The translations under genes and the position numbers were made by a program. From Curtobacterium sp. SGAir0471 (lineage in GTDB: Bacteria > Actinomycetota > Actinomycetes > Actinomycetales > Microbacteriaceae), in the NCBI RefSeq assembly GCF_005490985.1, contig NZ_CP027869.1, positions 1,860,001-1,924,000 on the forward strand: 64,000 bases of DNA. Reading direction: 5' to 3'. Position 1 is the stretch's first letter. Every line of letters begins with the position of its first letter. Below, one piece after another: positions 10,113 through 20,883 of the stretch. The notes under the pieces were generated by a model that was not told the DNA's origin, ran no database searches, and saw only the letters and a list, made by a program, of their open reading frames with translations.

Positions 10113-13100
10113 CTACCGAGCACCCGCCTTCTGCTTGCCCTGCTGCTTCGCGCCCTGGTGCGCCGCGGCCGGCTGCTTCGCGCCGTGCTGCGCGGTGCCC
10201 TGCTGCTTCTGGGTGGCCTGCCGCGCGCCGACGGCCTGCTCCTTGCCGACACGGGCGTCCTGCGCGTCGAAGATCTCGCGGAGGAAGACGCCGGTGTGGC
10301 TCTCGGGGACGTCGGCCACGTGCTCCGGGGTCCCGACGGCCAGGACCGTGCCACCGCCGGCGCCACCCTCTGGTCCCATGTCGACCAGCCAGTCCGCGGA
10401 CTTGATCACGTCGAGGTTGTGCTCGATCGTGATGACGGTGTTGCCCTTGTCGACCAGGCTCTGCAGCACGAGCAGCAGCTTCCGGACGTCCTCGAAGTGC
10501 AGACCGGTCGTCGGCTCGTCGAGCACGTACACGGTGCGGCCGTTCGAGCGGCGCTGGAGCTCCGTCGCCAGCTTGACGCGCTGGGCCTCGCCGCCGGAGA
10601 GCGTCGTGGCGCTCTGCCCGAGGCGCACGTACCCGAGGCCCACGTCGACGAGCGTCGCCATGTAGCGGTGGATCGCGGAGATCGGCTCGAAGAACTCGGC
10701 CGCCTCGCTGATCGGCATGTCGAGGACCTCGGAGATGTCCTTGCCCTTGTAGTGCACCTGGAGCGTCTCGCGGTTGTACCGCGCACCACCGCAGACCTCG
10801 CACGCGACGTAGACGTCGGGCAGGAAGTTCATCTCGATCTTGATCGTGCCGTCGCCGGAGCAGTTCTCGCAGCGGCCGCCCTTGACGTTGAAGCTGAACC
10901 GGCCGGGCTGGTAGCCGCGGGCCTTCGCTTCGGGCGTCTCAGCGAACAGCTGCCGGATGCGGTCGAACACGCCCGTGTAGGTCGCCGGGTTCGACCGCGG
11001 CGTGCGGCCGATCGGTGCCTGGTCGACGTGCACGACCTTGTCGAGCTGGTCGAGGCCCTTCACGCGGGTGTGCTTGCCGGCGATGTGCCGAGCCCCGTTG
11101 AGCTGGTTCGCGAGCACCTTGTACAGGATGTCGTTCACCAGGGTCGACTTGCCGGAACCGCTGACACCGGTGACCGCGGTGAAGACGCCGAGCGGGAAGT
11201 CGACGTCCACCTGCTTGAGGTTGTTCGCTCGGGCACCCTGGACGCTGATCACGCGCTTCGGGTTGACCTTCCGGCGCTCCGCCGGCACCTCGATCGCACG
11301 ACGGCCGGCGAGGTAGTCCCCCGTCACCGACTCGCGGTTCTCGATGATGCCCTCGTACGAGCCGGAGTGCACGACCTTGCCGCCGTTCACGCCGGCGCCC
11401 GGTCCGATGTCGACGACCCAGTCGGCCGTGCGGATGGTGTCCTCGTCGTGCTCGACGACGATGAGCGTGTTGCCGAGGTCCTTGAGCTTGACGAGCGTGT
11501 CGATGAGTCGACGGTTGTCGCGCTGGTGCAGACCGATGCTCGGCTCGTCGAGCACGTAGAGCACGCCGGTCAGGCCCGAGCCGATCTGCGTCGCGAGCCG
11601 GATGCGCTGCGCCTCGCCGCCGGAGAGGCCGCCGGCCCCGCGCGCGAGGGTGAGGTAGTTGAGGCCGACCTCGAGCAGGAACTCGAGGCGCGCCCGGATC
11701 TCACGGAGCACCGCGGCGGCGATGTGCGCCTCGCGCTCGGTGAGCGTGAGCTCCTCCATGAAGCCGTAGGCCTGGTCGAGCGACATGTCGGTCACGTCAG
11801 CGATGCTGCGGCCGTCGACCGTCACCGCGAGGACCTCGGGCTTGAGGCGCGTGCCGTCGCACACCGGGCAGGGCACCTCGCGCAGGTAGCCCTGGAAGCG
11901 CTGCCGCTGCGAGTCGGACTCGGCCTCGGCGAACTTGCGCTCGATGTAGGGCATGACGCCCTCGAAGCCGCTCGTGTACCGCATCTCGCGGCCGAAGCGG
12001 TTCTTCCACGACACCGAGACCTGGAAGTCCTTGCCGGTCAGGATCGCGGCCTGCACGGTGGGGTCGAGCTGGTTCCACGGGGTGTCGAGGCTGAACCCGA
12101 GGTCCTTGCCGAGGCCGGCGAGGAGCTTCTCGAAGTACGAGTACAGCCCGCTCGTACCGGTCCAGGGCAGCAGGACGCCGTCACGCAGCGACGCCTCGGG
12201 GTCGCCGAGCACCAGGTCCGGGTCGACCGACATGCGCGTGCCGAGCCCCGAGCACACGGGGCAGGCACCGAAGGGGGCGTTGAACGAGAACGTGCGCGGC
12301 TCGATCTCGGTCAGCGCGAGCGGGTGGTTGTTCGGGCAGGAGAGGTTCTCGGAGTAGGTCCGGACCGCACCGGGCCCCTCGTGGTCGACCAGGTCGATCG
12401 CCACGGTACCGCCCGTGAGCCGCAGGGCGGTCTCGAGGGAGTCGGTGAGGCGGCCGAGGATGTCGTCGCTCGCGACGAGGCGGTCGACGATCACCGAGAT
12501 GTCGTGCTTGACCTGCTTCTTCAGCTTGGGCGGGTCGCTCAGCTGGACCCGCTCGCCGTCGACGATCGCGCGGGCGTACCCGGAGGCGGCGAGCTCCTGG
12601 AACAGGTCGACGAACTCGCCCTTCTTCTTCGAGACCACCGGCGCGAGCACCTGGAAGCGCGTGCCGGTCTCGAACTCCATGAGCTGGTCGGCGATCTGCT
12701 GCACGCTCTGCTTGCTGATCACCTCGCCGCAGACGGGGCAGTGCGGGACACCGATGCGCGCCCAGAGCAGGCGCATGTAGTCGTAGACCTCGGTGATCGT
12801 GCCGACGGTCGAGCGCGGGTTCCGGTTCGTCGACTTCTGGTCGATCGAGACCGCCGGGGAGAGCCCCTCGATGAAGTCGACGTCGGGGCGGTCCACCTGG
12901 CCGAGGAACTGGCGCGCGTACGCCGAGAGCGACTCCACGTAGCGACGCTGGCCCTCGGCGAAGATCGTGTCGAACGCGAGCGAGGACTTGCCGGACCCGG
13001 ACAGCCCCGTGAAGACGACGAGCGAGTCGCGCGGGATCTCGAGGTCGACGTCGCGCAGGTTGTGGACGCGAGCACCCCGGACGCTGAGCGTCGAGGTGCT

Positions 13101-13196
13101 GTGCGGCGCCGTCCCGCCGGGGATGTGGAGGTCTGCGGGCTCGCCGAAGGCGTTCCGGCCCGGGGTCGCGGTTCCGCGGTCAGAGGTGATGGTCAT
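10113..13196 (-). CDS. uvrA: Excinuclease ABC subunit A
   Basis: UvrA is the damage-recognition ATPase of nucleotide excision repair and loads UvrB. This 1027-residue copy has two ABC ATPase halves with Walker A loops [12 protein letters not shown] and [11 protein letters not shown] and signature motifs [12 protein letters not shown] and [12 protein letters not shown]. The zinc modules are visible (CPNNHP with CPVCSG; CENCSG with CEVCGG). The ATG at 13196 is preferred because a TAGAAT -10 element ends 8 bases before it. A Gln/Lys/Ala-rich tail of about 35 residues follows the second ATPase half. uvrC starts at the base after the uvrA stop, which implies cotranscription. Confidence 0.97.
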   Translation of the reverse strand: MTITSDRGTATPGRNAFGEPADLHIPGGTAPHSTSTLSVRGARVHNLRDVDLEIPRDSLVVFTGLSGSGKSSLAFDTIFAEGQRRYVESLSAYARQFLGQVDRPDVDFIEGLSPAVSIDQKSTNRNPRSTVGTITEVYDYMRLLWARIGVPHCPVCGEVISKQSVQQIADQLMEFETGTRFQVLAPVVSKKKGEFVDLFQELAASGYARAIVDGERVQLSDPPKLKKQVKHDISVIVDRLVASDDILGRLTDSLETALRLTGGTVAIDLVDHEGPGAVRTYSENLSCPNNHPLALTEIEPRTFSFNAPFGACPVCSGLGTRMSVDPDLVLGDPEASLRDGVLLPWTGTSGLYSYFEKLLAGLGKDLGFSLDTPWNQLDPTVQAAILTGKDFQVSVSWKNRFGREMRYTSGFEGVMPYIERKFAEAESDSQRQRFQGYLREVPCPVCDGTRLKPEVLAVTVDGRSIADVTDMSLDQAYGFMEELTLTEREAHIAAAVLREIRARLEFLLEVGLNYLTLARGAGGLSGGEAQRIRLATQIGSGLTGVLYVLDEPSIGLHQRDNRRLIDTLVKLKDLGNTLIVVEHDEDTIRTADWVVDIGPGAGVNGGKVVHSGSYEGIIENRESVTGDYLAGRRAIEVPAERRKVNPKRVISVQGARANNLKQVDVDFPLGVFTAVTGVSGSGKSTLVNDILYKVLANQLNGARHIAGKHTRVKGLDQLDKVVHVDQAPIGRTPRSNPATYTGVFDRIRQLFAETPEAKARGYQPGRFSFNVKGGRCENCSGDGTIKIEMNFLPDVYVACEVCGGARYNRETLQVHYKGKDISEVLDMPISEAAEFFEPISAIHRYMATLVDVGLGYVRLGQSATTLSGGEAQRVKLATELQRRSNGRTVYVLDEPTTGLHFEDVRKLLLVLQSLVDKGNTVITIEHNLDVIKSADWLVDMGPEGGAGGGTVLAVGTPEHVADVPESHTGVFLREIFDAQDARVGKEQAVGARQATQKQQGTAQHGAKQPAAAHQGAKQQGKQKAGAR

Positions 13197-13204
13197 CGCA
13201 GACG

Positions 13205-13210
13205 ATTCTA
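13205..13210 (-). promoter_or_regulatory. -10 element (TAGAAT) of uvrA-uvrC
   Basis: TAGAAT ends 8 bases before the uvrA ATG, so transcription should begin at or 1-2 bases before the start codon. No SOS box of the GAAC-N4-GTTC type was noticed nearby. Confidence 0.6.
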
Positions 13211-13245
13211 CGAAGCAGCACCGACATCCGTCCGGGCGTGGCGGG

Positions 13246-14158
13246 CTACCCGAGTATGTCGAGAGCGAACGCGACCCCCGTCGCCCGCTCGCTGGCCGTC
13301 CACAGCCGCGCTGCGGCGGTCCGGTCGTGCGCGCGCGGTCGCGCGGGCACGAGGCTCGGCGGTCCGGCGAACTGGAGCGGACCGCCGGGCCCCCAGTACT
13401 CCCCCGAGCGGACACTCCCGCCCACCGCGGCGTGCACGAGCGGCCACGCCCCGGCGTCCTTGCCCTGCGCCACCCAGCCCGATCCCGCGCGCATCCACGC
13501 CGGCTCCGAGCGCGTCGGGGCGACGTCCGGGCGGGGCGGTGCGGCGGCGTCGAGTGCCAGTCCCGGGTGCGCGACGACGCTGCGCACCCGCGACCCCGCG
13601 TCGCCGAGCCGCTGCGCGAGCTCGAAGCCGAACAGCATCACCGCGAGCTTGCTCCTGCTGTACTGCCGGTGCCCCTCGTACCGCCCGACCGCGAGGGGAT
13701 CGGTGCGGTCGAGCGCGGCGAAGCGGTGCGCGATGGAACCGAGGTGCACGACCCGGCCGGTGTCCTGGTCGAGCGCGGGCAGCGCCAGGGCGGTCCAGGC
13801 GAAGTGCCCGAGGTGGTTCGTCCCGACCTGCAGCTCGAACCCCTGCGCCGTGCGCTGCGGCCGGGCGGACCCGACGACGCCGGCGTTGTTCAGGAGCGCG
13901 TGCACCGGCCCGAGTCCCGGCAGCTCGGAGGCCGCCTCGCGGACGCTGCCGAGGTCGGCGAGGTCGAGGTGCAGGTGCACCAGGTCGGCGTCGTCCACGT
14001 GCTTCCGGATGCTCCGCTCGGCGGCGGCGGCGCGGTCCGGGTTGCGCGTCGCGAGCACGACCCGGTGTCCCTGTGCCGCGAGCTGTTCCGCGGCGTGGTA
14101 CCCGAGCCCGGCACTGGCGCCCGTGACGACGACGGTGCGCCGCCCGGGCGCCGGGGTG

Positions 14159-14169
<11 letters not shown>
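13246..14169 (-). CDS. Short-chain dehydrogenase/reductase (SDR) family oxidoreductase
   Basis: This 307-residue NAD(P)-dependent SDR resembles the retinol dehydrogenase/protochlorophyllide reductase-like subgroup. Visible motifs are the TGASAGLG cofactor loop (residues 16-23), ATRNPDR (cofactor specificity region), LNNAGVV, the catalytic serine in HLGSIAH, and the YSRSK active-site Tyr/Lys. The substrate cannot be predicted. Its ATG overlaps the uvrB 3' end by 11 bases, so it is probably cotranscribed with uvrB. It breaks the uvrB-uvrA adjacency often seen in relatives. Confidence 0.88.
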
Positions 14170-16243
<2,074 letters not shown>

Positions 16244-16250
16244 GCCGTCA

Positions 16251-16256
16251 ACGGTA
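16251..16256 (-). promoter_or_regulatory. -10 element (TACCGT) of uvrB, leaderless type
   Basis: TACCGT ends 7 bases before the uvrB ATG. This spacing places the transcription start at or next to the A of the start codon. Confidence 0.5.
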
Positions 16257-16327
16257 GTCGCGACCCCTGACACGACGCGGCCCTGATCGCCCACAGCTGA
16301 GCGTGTGCGCGACGGCGCCGCACCACG

Positions 16328-16930
16328 TCACCCGGCGATGCGCTCCCACACCTCGTCCGCCGAACGGAGGGTGTCGGCGAGCGAACCGGTGGCGTCGACC
16401 ACGTGGTCCGCGAGGGCAAGTCGCTCCGCGTCGGACGCCTGTGCGGCCACCCGTCGCTCGGCCTCCGCACGGGGCAGGTCCCGGTGCGTGACGAGCCGCT
16501 CGACGCGCAGCGCCGCGGGGGCGTCGACGACGACGACCGCGTCGAACCGGATCGGCCGACTGCCCCGCGCCTCGGCGAGGAGCGGGACGTCGTACACGAC
16601 GACGGCGTCGGGGTCGGCGGCCTCGGCCTGGTCGAACGCCTGCTGCGCGAGGCGCCAGACCTCGGGGTGGGTGATCGCCTCGAGGTCCTTCCGGGCGGCG
16701 GCGTCGGCGAACACGATGCTGCCGAGGGCGGGACGGTCGAGCGAGCCGTCCGGCGCGAGCACGCCCGGCCCGAACCGATCCGCGACGCGGGCGAGCCCGG
16801 GGCTGCCCGGCGAAACCGCCTGCCGCGCGAGCTGGTCGGCGTCGACGACGACCGCGCCGTGCTCCGCCCAGCGCCGGGAGACCGTGGACTTGCCCGCGGC
16901 GATGCCGCCTGTCAGACCGATGATGCGCAC
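16328..16930 (-). CDS. coaE: Dephospho-CoA kinase
   Basis: CoaE phosphorylates dephospho-CoA, the last step of coenzyme A synthesis. This 200-residue P-loop kinase has GLTGGIAAGKSTVS at residues 5-18, DADQLAR in the substrate region, and YDVPLLAE with the lid following. The GTG start at 16930 lies 6 bases downstream of a TAGCCT -10 element, which suggests a leaderless mRNA. It is placed between rpsA and uvrB, the common actinobacterial order. Confidence 0.95.
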   Translation of the reverse strand: MRIIGLTGGIAAGKSTVSRRWAEHGAVVVDADQLARQAVSPGSPGLARVADRFGPGVLAPDGSLDRPALGSIVFADAAARKDLEAITHPEVWRLAQQAFDQAEAADPDAVVVYDVPLLAEARGSRPIRFDAVVVVDAPAALRVERLVTHRDLPRAEAERRVAAQASDAERLALADHVVDATGSLADTLRSADEVWERIAG

Positions 16931-16936
16931 CGCACC

Positions 16937-16942
16937 AGGCTA
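16937..16942 (-). promoter_or_regulatory. -10 element (TAGCCT) of coaE, leaderless type
   Basis: TAGCCT is followed by 6 bases and then the GTG start codon of coaE. It lies between the gene and the rpsA terminator. Confidence 0.55.
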
Positions 16943-16961
16943 CCCAGCACGTCGTGGGACG

Positions 16962-17001
16962 CCGGAAGCCCGGCACCCCATCAGGAGTGCCGGGCTTCCG
17001 G
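16962..17001 (-). terminator. Terminator of rpsA
   Basis: A perfect 15-bp stem (16962-16976 with 16987-17001) with a 10-base loop lies 18 bases beyond the rpsA stop. Its sequence differs from the dispersed family A palindrome. Confidence 0.85.
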
Positions 17002-17019
17002 GACGTGCGACCCGCTCGA

Positions 17020-18489
17020 TCAGTTGTTCGAGCTGAGCTTCTCGCGGAGCGCCGCGAGCGAGGCGTCGTCGGCCAGGGTGCCCTGACCGTTCGACTCGCT
17101 CGAGAAGGACGACGAGGACGAGCTCGACGCCGAGGCGGGGAGGTCGAAGCCACCCTTCTCCTCGTCGGCGATGGTCTTCGCGACCTGCGCCTTGTGGGCC
17201 TCCCAGCGCGACTGGGCGGCCGCGTACTGGGCCTCCCACTCGGTGCGCTGGGTGTCGTAGCCCTCGAGCCACTCGTTGGTCTCCGGGTCGAAGCCCTCGG
17301 GGTACTTGTAGTTGCCCTGGTCGTCGTACTCGGTCGGCATGCCGTAGAGCGCCGGGTCGAACTCGGTGCCCTCCGGGTCCACGCCCTCGTTCGCCTGCTT
17401 GAGGCTGAGCGAGATGCGGCGACGGTCGAGGTCGATGTCGATGATCTTGACGAAGACCTCGTCACCGACGGAGACGACCTGCTCGGCGAGCTCGACGTGC
17501 TTGTTCGAGAGCTCCGAGATGTGGACGAGACCCTCGATGCCGTCGGCGACGCGGACGAAGGCACCGAACGGCACGAGCTTCGTGACCTTGCCCGGCGCGA
17601 TCTGACCGATCGCGTGGGTGCGGGCGAAGACCTGCCACGGGTCCTCCTGCGTGGCCTTGAGCGAGAGCGACACGCGCTCGCGGTCCAGGTCCACCTCGAG
17701 GATCTCGACGGTGACTTCCTGACCGACCTCGACGACCTCGCTGGCGTGCTCGATGTGCTTCCAGGAGAGCTCGGAGACGTGGACGAGACCGTCGACGCCA
17801 CCCAGGTCGACGAACGCACCGAAGTTGACGATCGACGACACGATGCCCTTGCGGACCTGGCCCTTGTGGAGGTTGTTGAGGAAGGTGGTGCGCGACTCGG
17901 ACTGCGTCTGCTCGAGCAGGGCGCGGCGCGAGAGGACCACGTTGTTGCGGTTCTTGTCGAGCTCCAGGATCTTCGCCTCGAGCTCCTGGCCCAGGTACGG
18001 GGTCAGGTCGCGGACGCGACGCAGCTCGATGAGCGAGGCCGGGAGGAAGCCACGGAGGCCGATGTCGACGATGAGGCCGCCCTTGACGACCTCGATGACC
18101 GTGCCGGTGACGACACCGTCGGACTCCTTGATCTTCTCGACGTCGCCCCACGCACGCTCGTACTGCGCACGCTTCTTCGACAGGATGAGGCGACCTTCCT
18201 TGTCCTCCTTCTGGAGGACCAGGGCCTCGACCTCGTCGCCGACCTCGACGACCTCGTTGGGGTCGACGTCGTGCTTGATCGAGAGTTCGCGCGAGGGGAT
18301 GACACCCTCGGTCTTGTAACCGACGTCGAGGAGGACCTCGTCGCGGTCGATCTTCACGACGGTGCCGGAGATGAGGTCTCCGTCGTTGAAGAACTTCAGG
18401 GTCTTCTCGACCTCGGCCAGGAAGTCATCAGCCGAGCCGATGTCGTTGATGGCGACCTGCTTGGGAGCCTTGGTCGTGGTGGTTGTCAT
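17020..18489 (-). CDS. rpsA: 30S ribosomal protein S1
   Basis: S1 binds mRNA on the 30S subunit. This 489-residue actinobacterial form has four S1 (OB-fold) domains, starting near residues 35, 122, 207 and 292 (e.g. GTVVKIDRDEVLLDVGYKTEG; GIVSSIVNFGAFVDLGGVDG). An acidic/aromatic stretch and a Ser-rich tail ending in LAALREKLSSNN follow. The ATG at 18489 gives the usual N-terminus rich in Thr; the Shine-Dalgarno is weak. A strong promoter and a structured leader of about 120 bases lie upstream, and a long hairpin follows the gene. Confidence 0.97.
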   Translation of the reverse strand: MTTTTTKAPKQVAINDIGSADDFLAEVEKTLKFFNDGDLISGTVVKIDRDEVLLDVGYKTEGVIPSRELSIKHDVDPNEVVEVGDEVEALVLQKEDKEGRLILSKKRAQYERAWGDVEKIKESDGVVTGTVIEVVKGGLIVDIGLRGFLPASLIELRRVRDLTPYLGQELEAKILELDKNRNNVVLSRRALLEQTQSESRTTFLNNLHKGQVRKGIVSSIVNFGAFVDLGGVDGLVHVSELSWKHIEHASEVVEVGQEVTVEILEVDLDRERVSLSLKATQEDPWQVFARTHAIGQIAPGKVTKLVPFGAFVRVADGIEGLVHISELSNKHVELAEQVVSVGDEVFVKIIDIDLDRRRISLSLKQANEGVDPEGTEFDPALYGMPTEYDDQGNYKYPEGFDPETNEWLEGYDTQRTEWEAQYAAAQSRWEAHKAQVAKTIADEEKGGFDLPASASSSSSSSFSSESNGQGTLADDASLAALREKLSSNN

Positions 18490-18551
18490 GTAGAGATTGC
18501 TCCGAACGGACATGAGTCGGGCCGTGACGGCGAGGGAGCGACCCCCTGGTC

Positions 18552-18570
18552 CGCACCTGTCGCAGGTGCG
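18552..18570 (-). promoter_or_regulatory. Hairpin in the rpsA leader
   Basis: CGCACCTG (18552-18559) and CAGGTGCG (18563-18570) form an 8-bp stem with a 3-base loop. It lies 63-81 bases upstream of the rpsA start, inside the predicted 5' untranslated region. Autoregulatory leader structures are known for rpsA elsewhere; whether this is one is inference. Confidence 0.4.
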
Positions 18571-18616
18571 AGCCGCCGCAGCGGTGTGTGTGTGGTGGCG
18601 CGGATTGCGCCGCTCG

Positions 18617-18646
18617 AGTCTAACCGGTGCGCGTCCGCGGAGACAA
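18617..18646 (-). promoter_or_regulatory. rpsA promoter (TTGTCT-N18-TAGACT)
   Basis: On the minus strand the -35 TTGTCT (18641-18646) is separated by 18 bases from the -10 TAGACT (18617-18622). This is the best-formed sigma70-type promoter in the window and predicts a leader of about 120 bases, fitting a highly expressed ribosomal gene. Confidence 0.7.
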
Positions 18647-18679
18647 CCGGGCGTGTCGCCCGGTGACGCCCGACGGAAA

Positions 18680-18711
18680 GGAGGCACGTGGCGGGGCCGC
18701 CACGCGCCTCC
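18680..18711 (-). terminator. Degenerate family A palindrome, terminator of the DUF885 gene
   Basis: GGAGGC...GCCTCC arms extend to 15 bp, with one position that is a G-U wobble in minus-strand RNA. It sits 35 bases beyond the stop of the DUF885 gene. It keeps the GGAGGC core of the dispersed palindrome. Confidence 0.6.
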
Positions 18712-18745
18712 AGACCGGTGCACCGCTGACGGCGCCCGGGTCGGG

Positions 18746-20425
18746 TCAGCCGAGCAGCGCGCTCCGGAGCGTGTCGAGGCCGACGCCGCCGAGCGCGAGC
18801 GCGCGGTGGTGGAACGCCTTCAGGTCGAACGCGGCGCCCTCGCGGGCGGCGAGCTCGTCGCGGATCGACTCCCAGACGCGCTGCCCGACCTTGTACGACG
18901 GAGCCTGTCCCGGCCACCCGAAGTACCGGGCGACCTCGAACTGCACGAACTCCGGTGCCATGTTGACGTTCTGCCCCATGAAGTCGAGGGCGTACTCCCA
19001 CGTCCATCCGCCGCCGTCGGGGTTCGTCTTCTGCAGGTGAACACCGATGTCGAGCACCACACGGGCCGCCCGCATCCGCTGCCCGTCGAGCATGCCGAGG
19101 CGGTCGCCGTCGTCGTCGAGGAACCCGAGCTGCTCCATGAGTCGCTCGGCGTAGAGCGCCCAGCCCTCGACGTGTCCGGACGGGCCCGCGAGCTGGCGGC
19201 GCCAGGTGTTGAGCTCCCCGCGGTTGTAGACCGCCTGGCTGATCTGCAGGTGGTGTCCGGGGACGCCCTCGTGGTAGACCGTCGTCTTCTCGCGCCAGGT
19301 GCCGAACTCCGTGACGCCCTGCGGCACCGACCACCACATGCGTCCCGCACGCGAGAAGTCGTCCGACGGGCCGGTGTAGTAGATCCCGCCCTCCTGCGTC
19401 GGGGCGATCCGGCACTCCAGGCGCTTGATCGGGTCGGCGATGTCGAAGTACCTGCCGTCCATCGCCCGGATCGACGCGTCGCTCGTCTCCTGCATCCACC
19501 GCTGCAGGGCGTCCGTGCCGTGCAGGACCCGCGCGGGGTCGGCGTCGAGGACCTCGATCGCGCGCGCCACCGAGGCTCCGGACTCGATGCGGTCCGCGAT
19601 GCGCTCCTGCTCGTCACGCATGCGGGCGAGTTCCTCGATGCCCCACTCGTACGTCTCGTCGAGGTCGACGACCGCTCCGAGGAAGCGTCGGGAGTGCAGT
19701 TCGTAGTCCTCGCGCCCGACGGCGTCCACCGGGGTCGCGAGCGGCAGGAGCTCGTGCTCGAGGAAGCCGCCGAAGGACCGGTAGGCGGCGGCTGCGACCT
19801 CGGCGCCGCGGACCAGCTCGGCACGGAGCGCGTCCGGGATCGGCGCGCCGCCCTCGAGCGCGGCACCGTCGACGAGCTGCCGGAAGAAGCCGTCCGCGGC
19901 ACCGTTGCGCGCGGCCTGCTCGGCGATGAGCTCGATCTGGCGCTTCGCGGGCGTGACCTGCTCGCGCGTGCCCTGCAGCAGGGTCTCGCGGTAGCCCTCG
20001 AGGGCGTCGGGCAGCGCGTGGAGGCGCCCGGCGACGTCCTGCCAGTCGTCGGTCGTCGCGGTCGGCATCAGGTCGAGGACGTCGCGGAACTCCTGCGCGG
20101 GGCTCGCGATCACGTTGAGGTCCCGCAGGTGCAGCTTCCGCTCGTGCGACTCGACGACCAGGTCGAGCTCGGCGCCGAGGTCGGTCTTCGTCACGCGGTC
20201 CACGTCGTCCGTAGCCTCGGCGGCGTCGAGGGCGCGGCGGGCGGAGCGGGCGGCGTCGGCCATCGCGTCGGCACCGGCGGGCGAGGTGTCGCCGTACCCG
20301 TCGGTGCGCCCCGGGACACCGATGTAGGTGGCGACGGTGGGGTCGAGGTCGACGAGGGTGGACACCCAGTCCTCGGCGACGCGGTCGACGGCGGACGGCT
20401 GGCGGACGGGTCGGTCTTCGCTCAT
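18746..20425 (-). CDS. DUF885 family putative metallohydrolase
   Basis: This 559-residue protein belongs to the DUF885 family, which resembles M32-like zinc carboxypeptidases. The key motif is VYHEGVPGHHLQ (HExxPGHH, near residue 395), the expected zinc-binding site, followed by GWALYAERLMEQLG, whose glutamate is a likely third ligand. No signal peptide or membrane segment is seen, so it is probably cytoplasmic. The substrate is unknown; peptidase activity is inferred from the motif. The ATG at 20425 follows a TAGGGT -10 element by 6 bases. It lies between polA and rpsA. Confidence 0.88.
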   Translation of the reverse strand: MSEDRPVRQPSAVDRVAEDWVSTLVDLDPTVATYIGVPGRTDGYGDTSPAGADAMADAARSARRALDAAEATDDVDRVTKTDLGAELDLVVESHERKLHLRDLNVIASPAQEFRDVLDLMPTATTDDWQDVAGRLHALPDALEGYRETLLQGTREQVTPAKRQIELIAEQAARNGAADGFFRQLVDGAALEGGAPIPDALRAELVRGAEVAAAAYRSFGGFLEHELLPLATPVDAVGREDYELHSRRFLGAVVDLDETYEWGIEELARMRDEQERIADRIESGASVARAIEVLDADPARVLHGTDALQRWMQETSDASIRAMDGRYFDIADPIKRLECRIAPTQEGGIYYTGPSDDFSRAGRMWWSVPQGVTEFGTWREKTTVYHEGVPGHHLQISQAVYNRGELNTWRRQLAGPSGHVEGWALYAERLMEQLGFLDDDGDRLGMLDGQRMRAARVVLDIGVHLQKTNPDGGGWTWEYALDFMGQNVNMAPEFVQFEVARYFGWPGQAPSYKVGQRVWESIRDELAAREGAAFDLKAFHHRALALGGVGLDTLRSALLG

Positions 20426-20431
20426 GCCCCG

Positions 20432-20437
20432 ACCCTA
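20432..20437 (-). promoter_or_regulatory. -10 element (TAGGGT) of the DUF885 gene, leaderless type
   Basis: TAGGGT ends 6 bases before the ATG at 20425, the same arrangement as at polA, coaE and rpe. Confidence 0.55.
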
Positions 20438-20488
20438 CCGACCGGCGCGACGCAGGCCGAGGTCCTGCTCCTCGGACGCGGGCGCCGA

Positions 20489-20579
20489 CGCGAGACGCCG
20501 GCGTCGGGTCCGCGCCGTCGGGTCCGCGAGACGCCGGCGTCGGGTCCGCGCCGTCGGGTCCGCGAGACGCCGGCGTCGA
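20489..20579 (+). repeat. 36-bp tandem repeat, two full copies plus a partial
   Basis: Units begin CGCGAGACGCCGGCGTCGGG at 20489, 20525 and 20561, an exact 36-bp period. Each contains the small palindrome GAGACGCCGGCGTC. The tract forms the left flank of the GGATCC-centred palindrome at 20602-20629, in the 458-bp DUF885-polA gap. No gene is visible there. Confidence 0.85.
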
Positions 20580-20601
20580 GGCGGGACGCCCCCTTCTGAG
20601 C

Positions 20602-20716
20602 GGAACGCCGTCGGATCCGGCGGCGTCTCGGCGCCAGCACGGCGTCTCGGAGCCAGCACGGCGTCTCGGGGTCAATACGGCGTCTCGGGGTCAGTACGGC
20701 GTCTGGGCGCCAGCAT
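20602..20716 (+). repeat. GGATCC-centred palindrome followed by five 19-bp direct repeats
   Basis: A 28-bp imperfect palindrome centred on GGATCC (20602-20629) runs into five units of 19 bp (20622-20716). The consensus is GGCGTCTCGGNGNCANNAC, e.g. GGCGTCTCGGCGCCAGCAC. The repeats are contiguous, without spacers. A second locus with the same 19-bp period and the same palindrome lies at 31323-31481. Confidence 0.85.
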
Positions 20717-20732
20717 GGCGTGAAGTGACGGA

Positions 20733-20782
20733 CGACGGACGGGAGGCACGGTGCCGGCTGGCACCGTGCCTCCCGTCCGTCG
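20733..20782 (-). terminator. Palindromic repeat (family A), terminator of polA
   Basis: A perfect 23-bp stem (20733-20755 with 20760-20782) closes a GGCT tetraloop, about 100 bases beyond the polA stop. It is the longest copy of the dispersed palindrome. Confidence 0.75.
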
Positions 20783-20883
20783 CGTGGTCACGTCGCGACC
20801 CGCAGCGCTCAGGTCCGCAGCGCCCAGGTCCGCTGCGGTCAGGTCCGCTGCGCTCAGTTCCGCAGCGCGCGGTCCCGCGGCGC

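Noticed and set aside
20489..20716. CRISPR array or small-RNA cluster
   Set aside because: The 36-bp and 19-bp units abut with no spacers, so they are tandem repeats.
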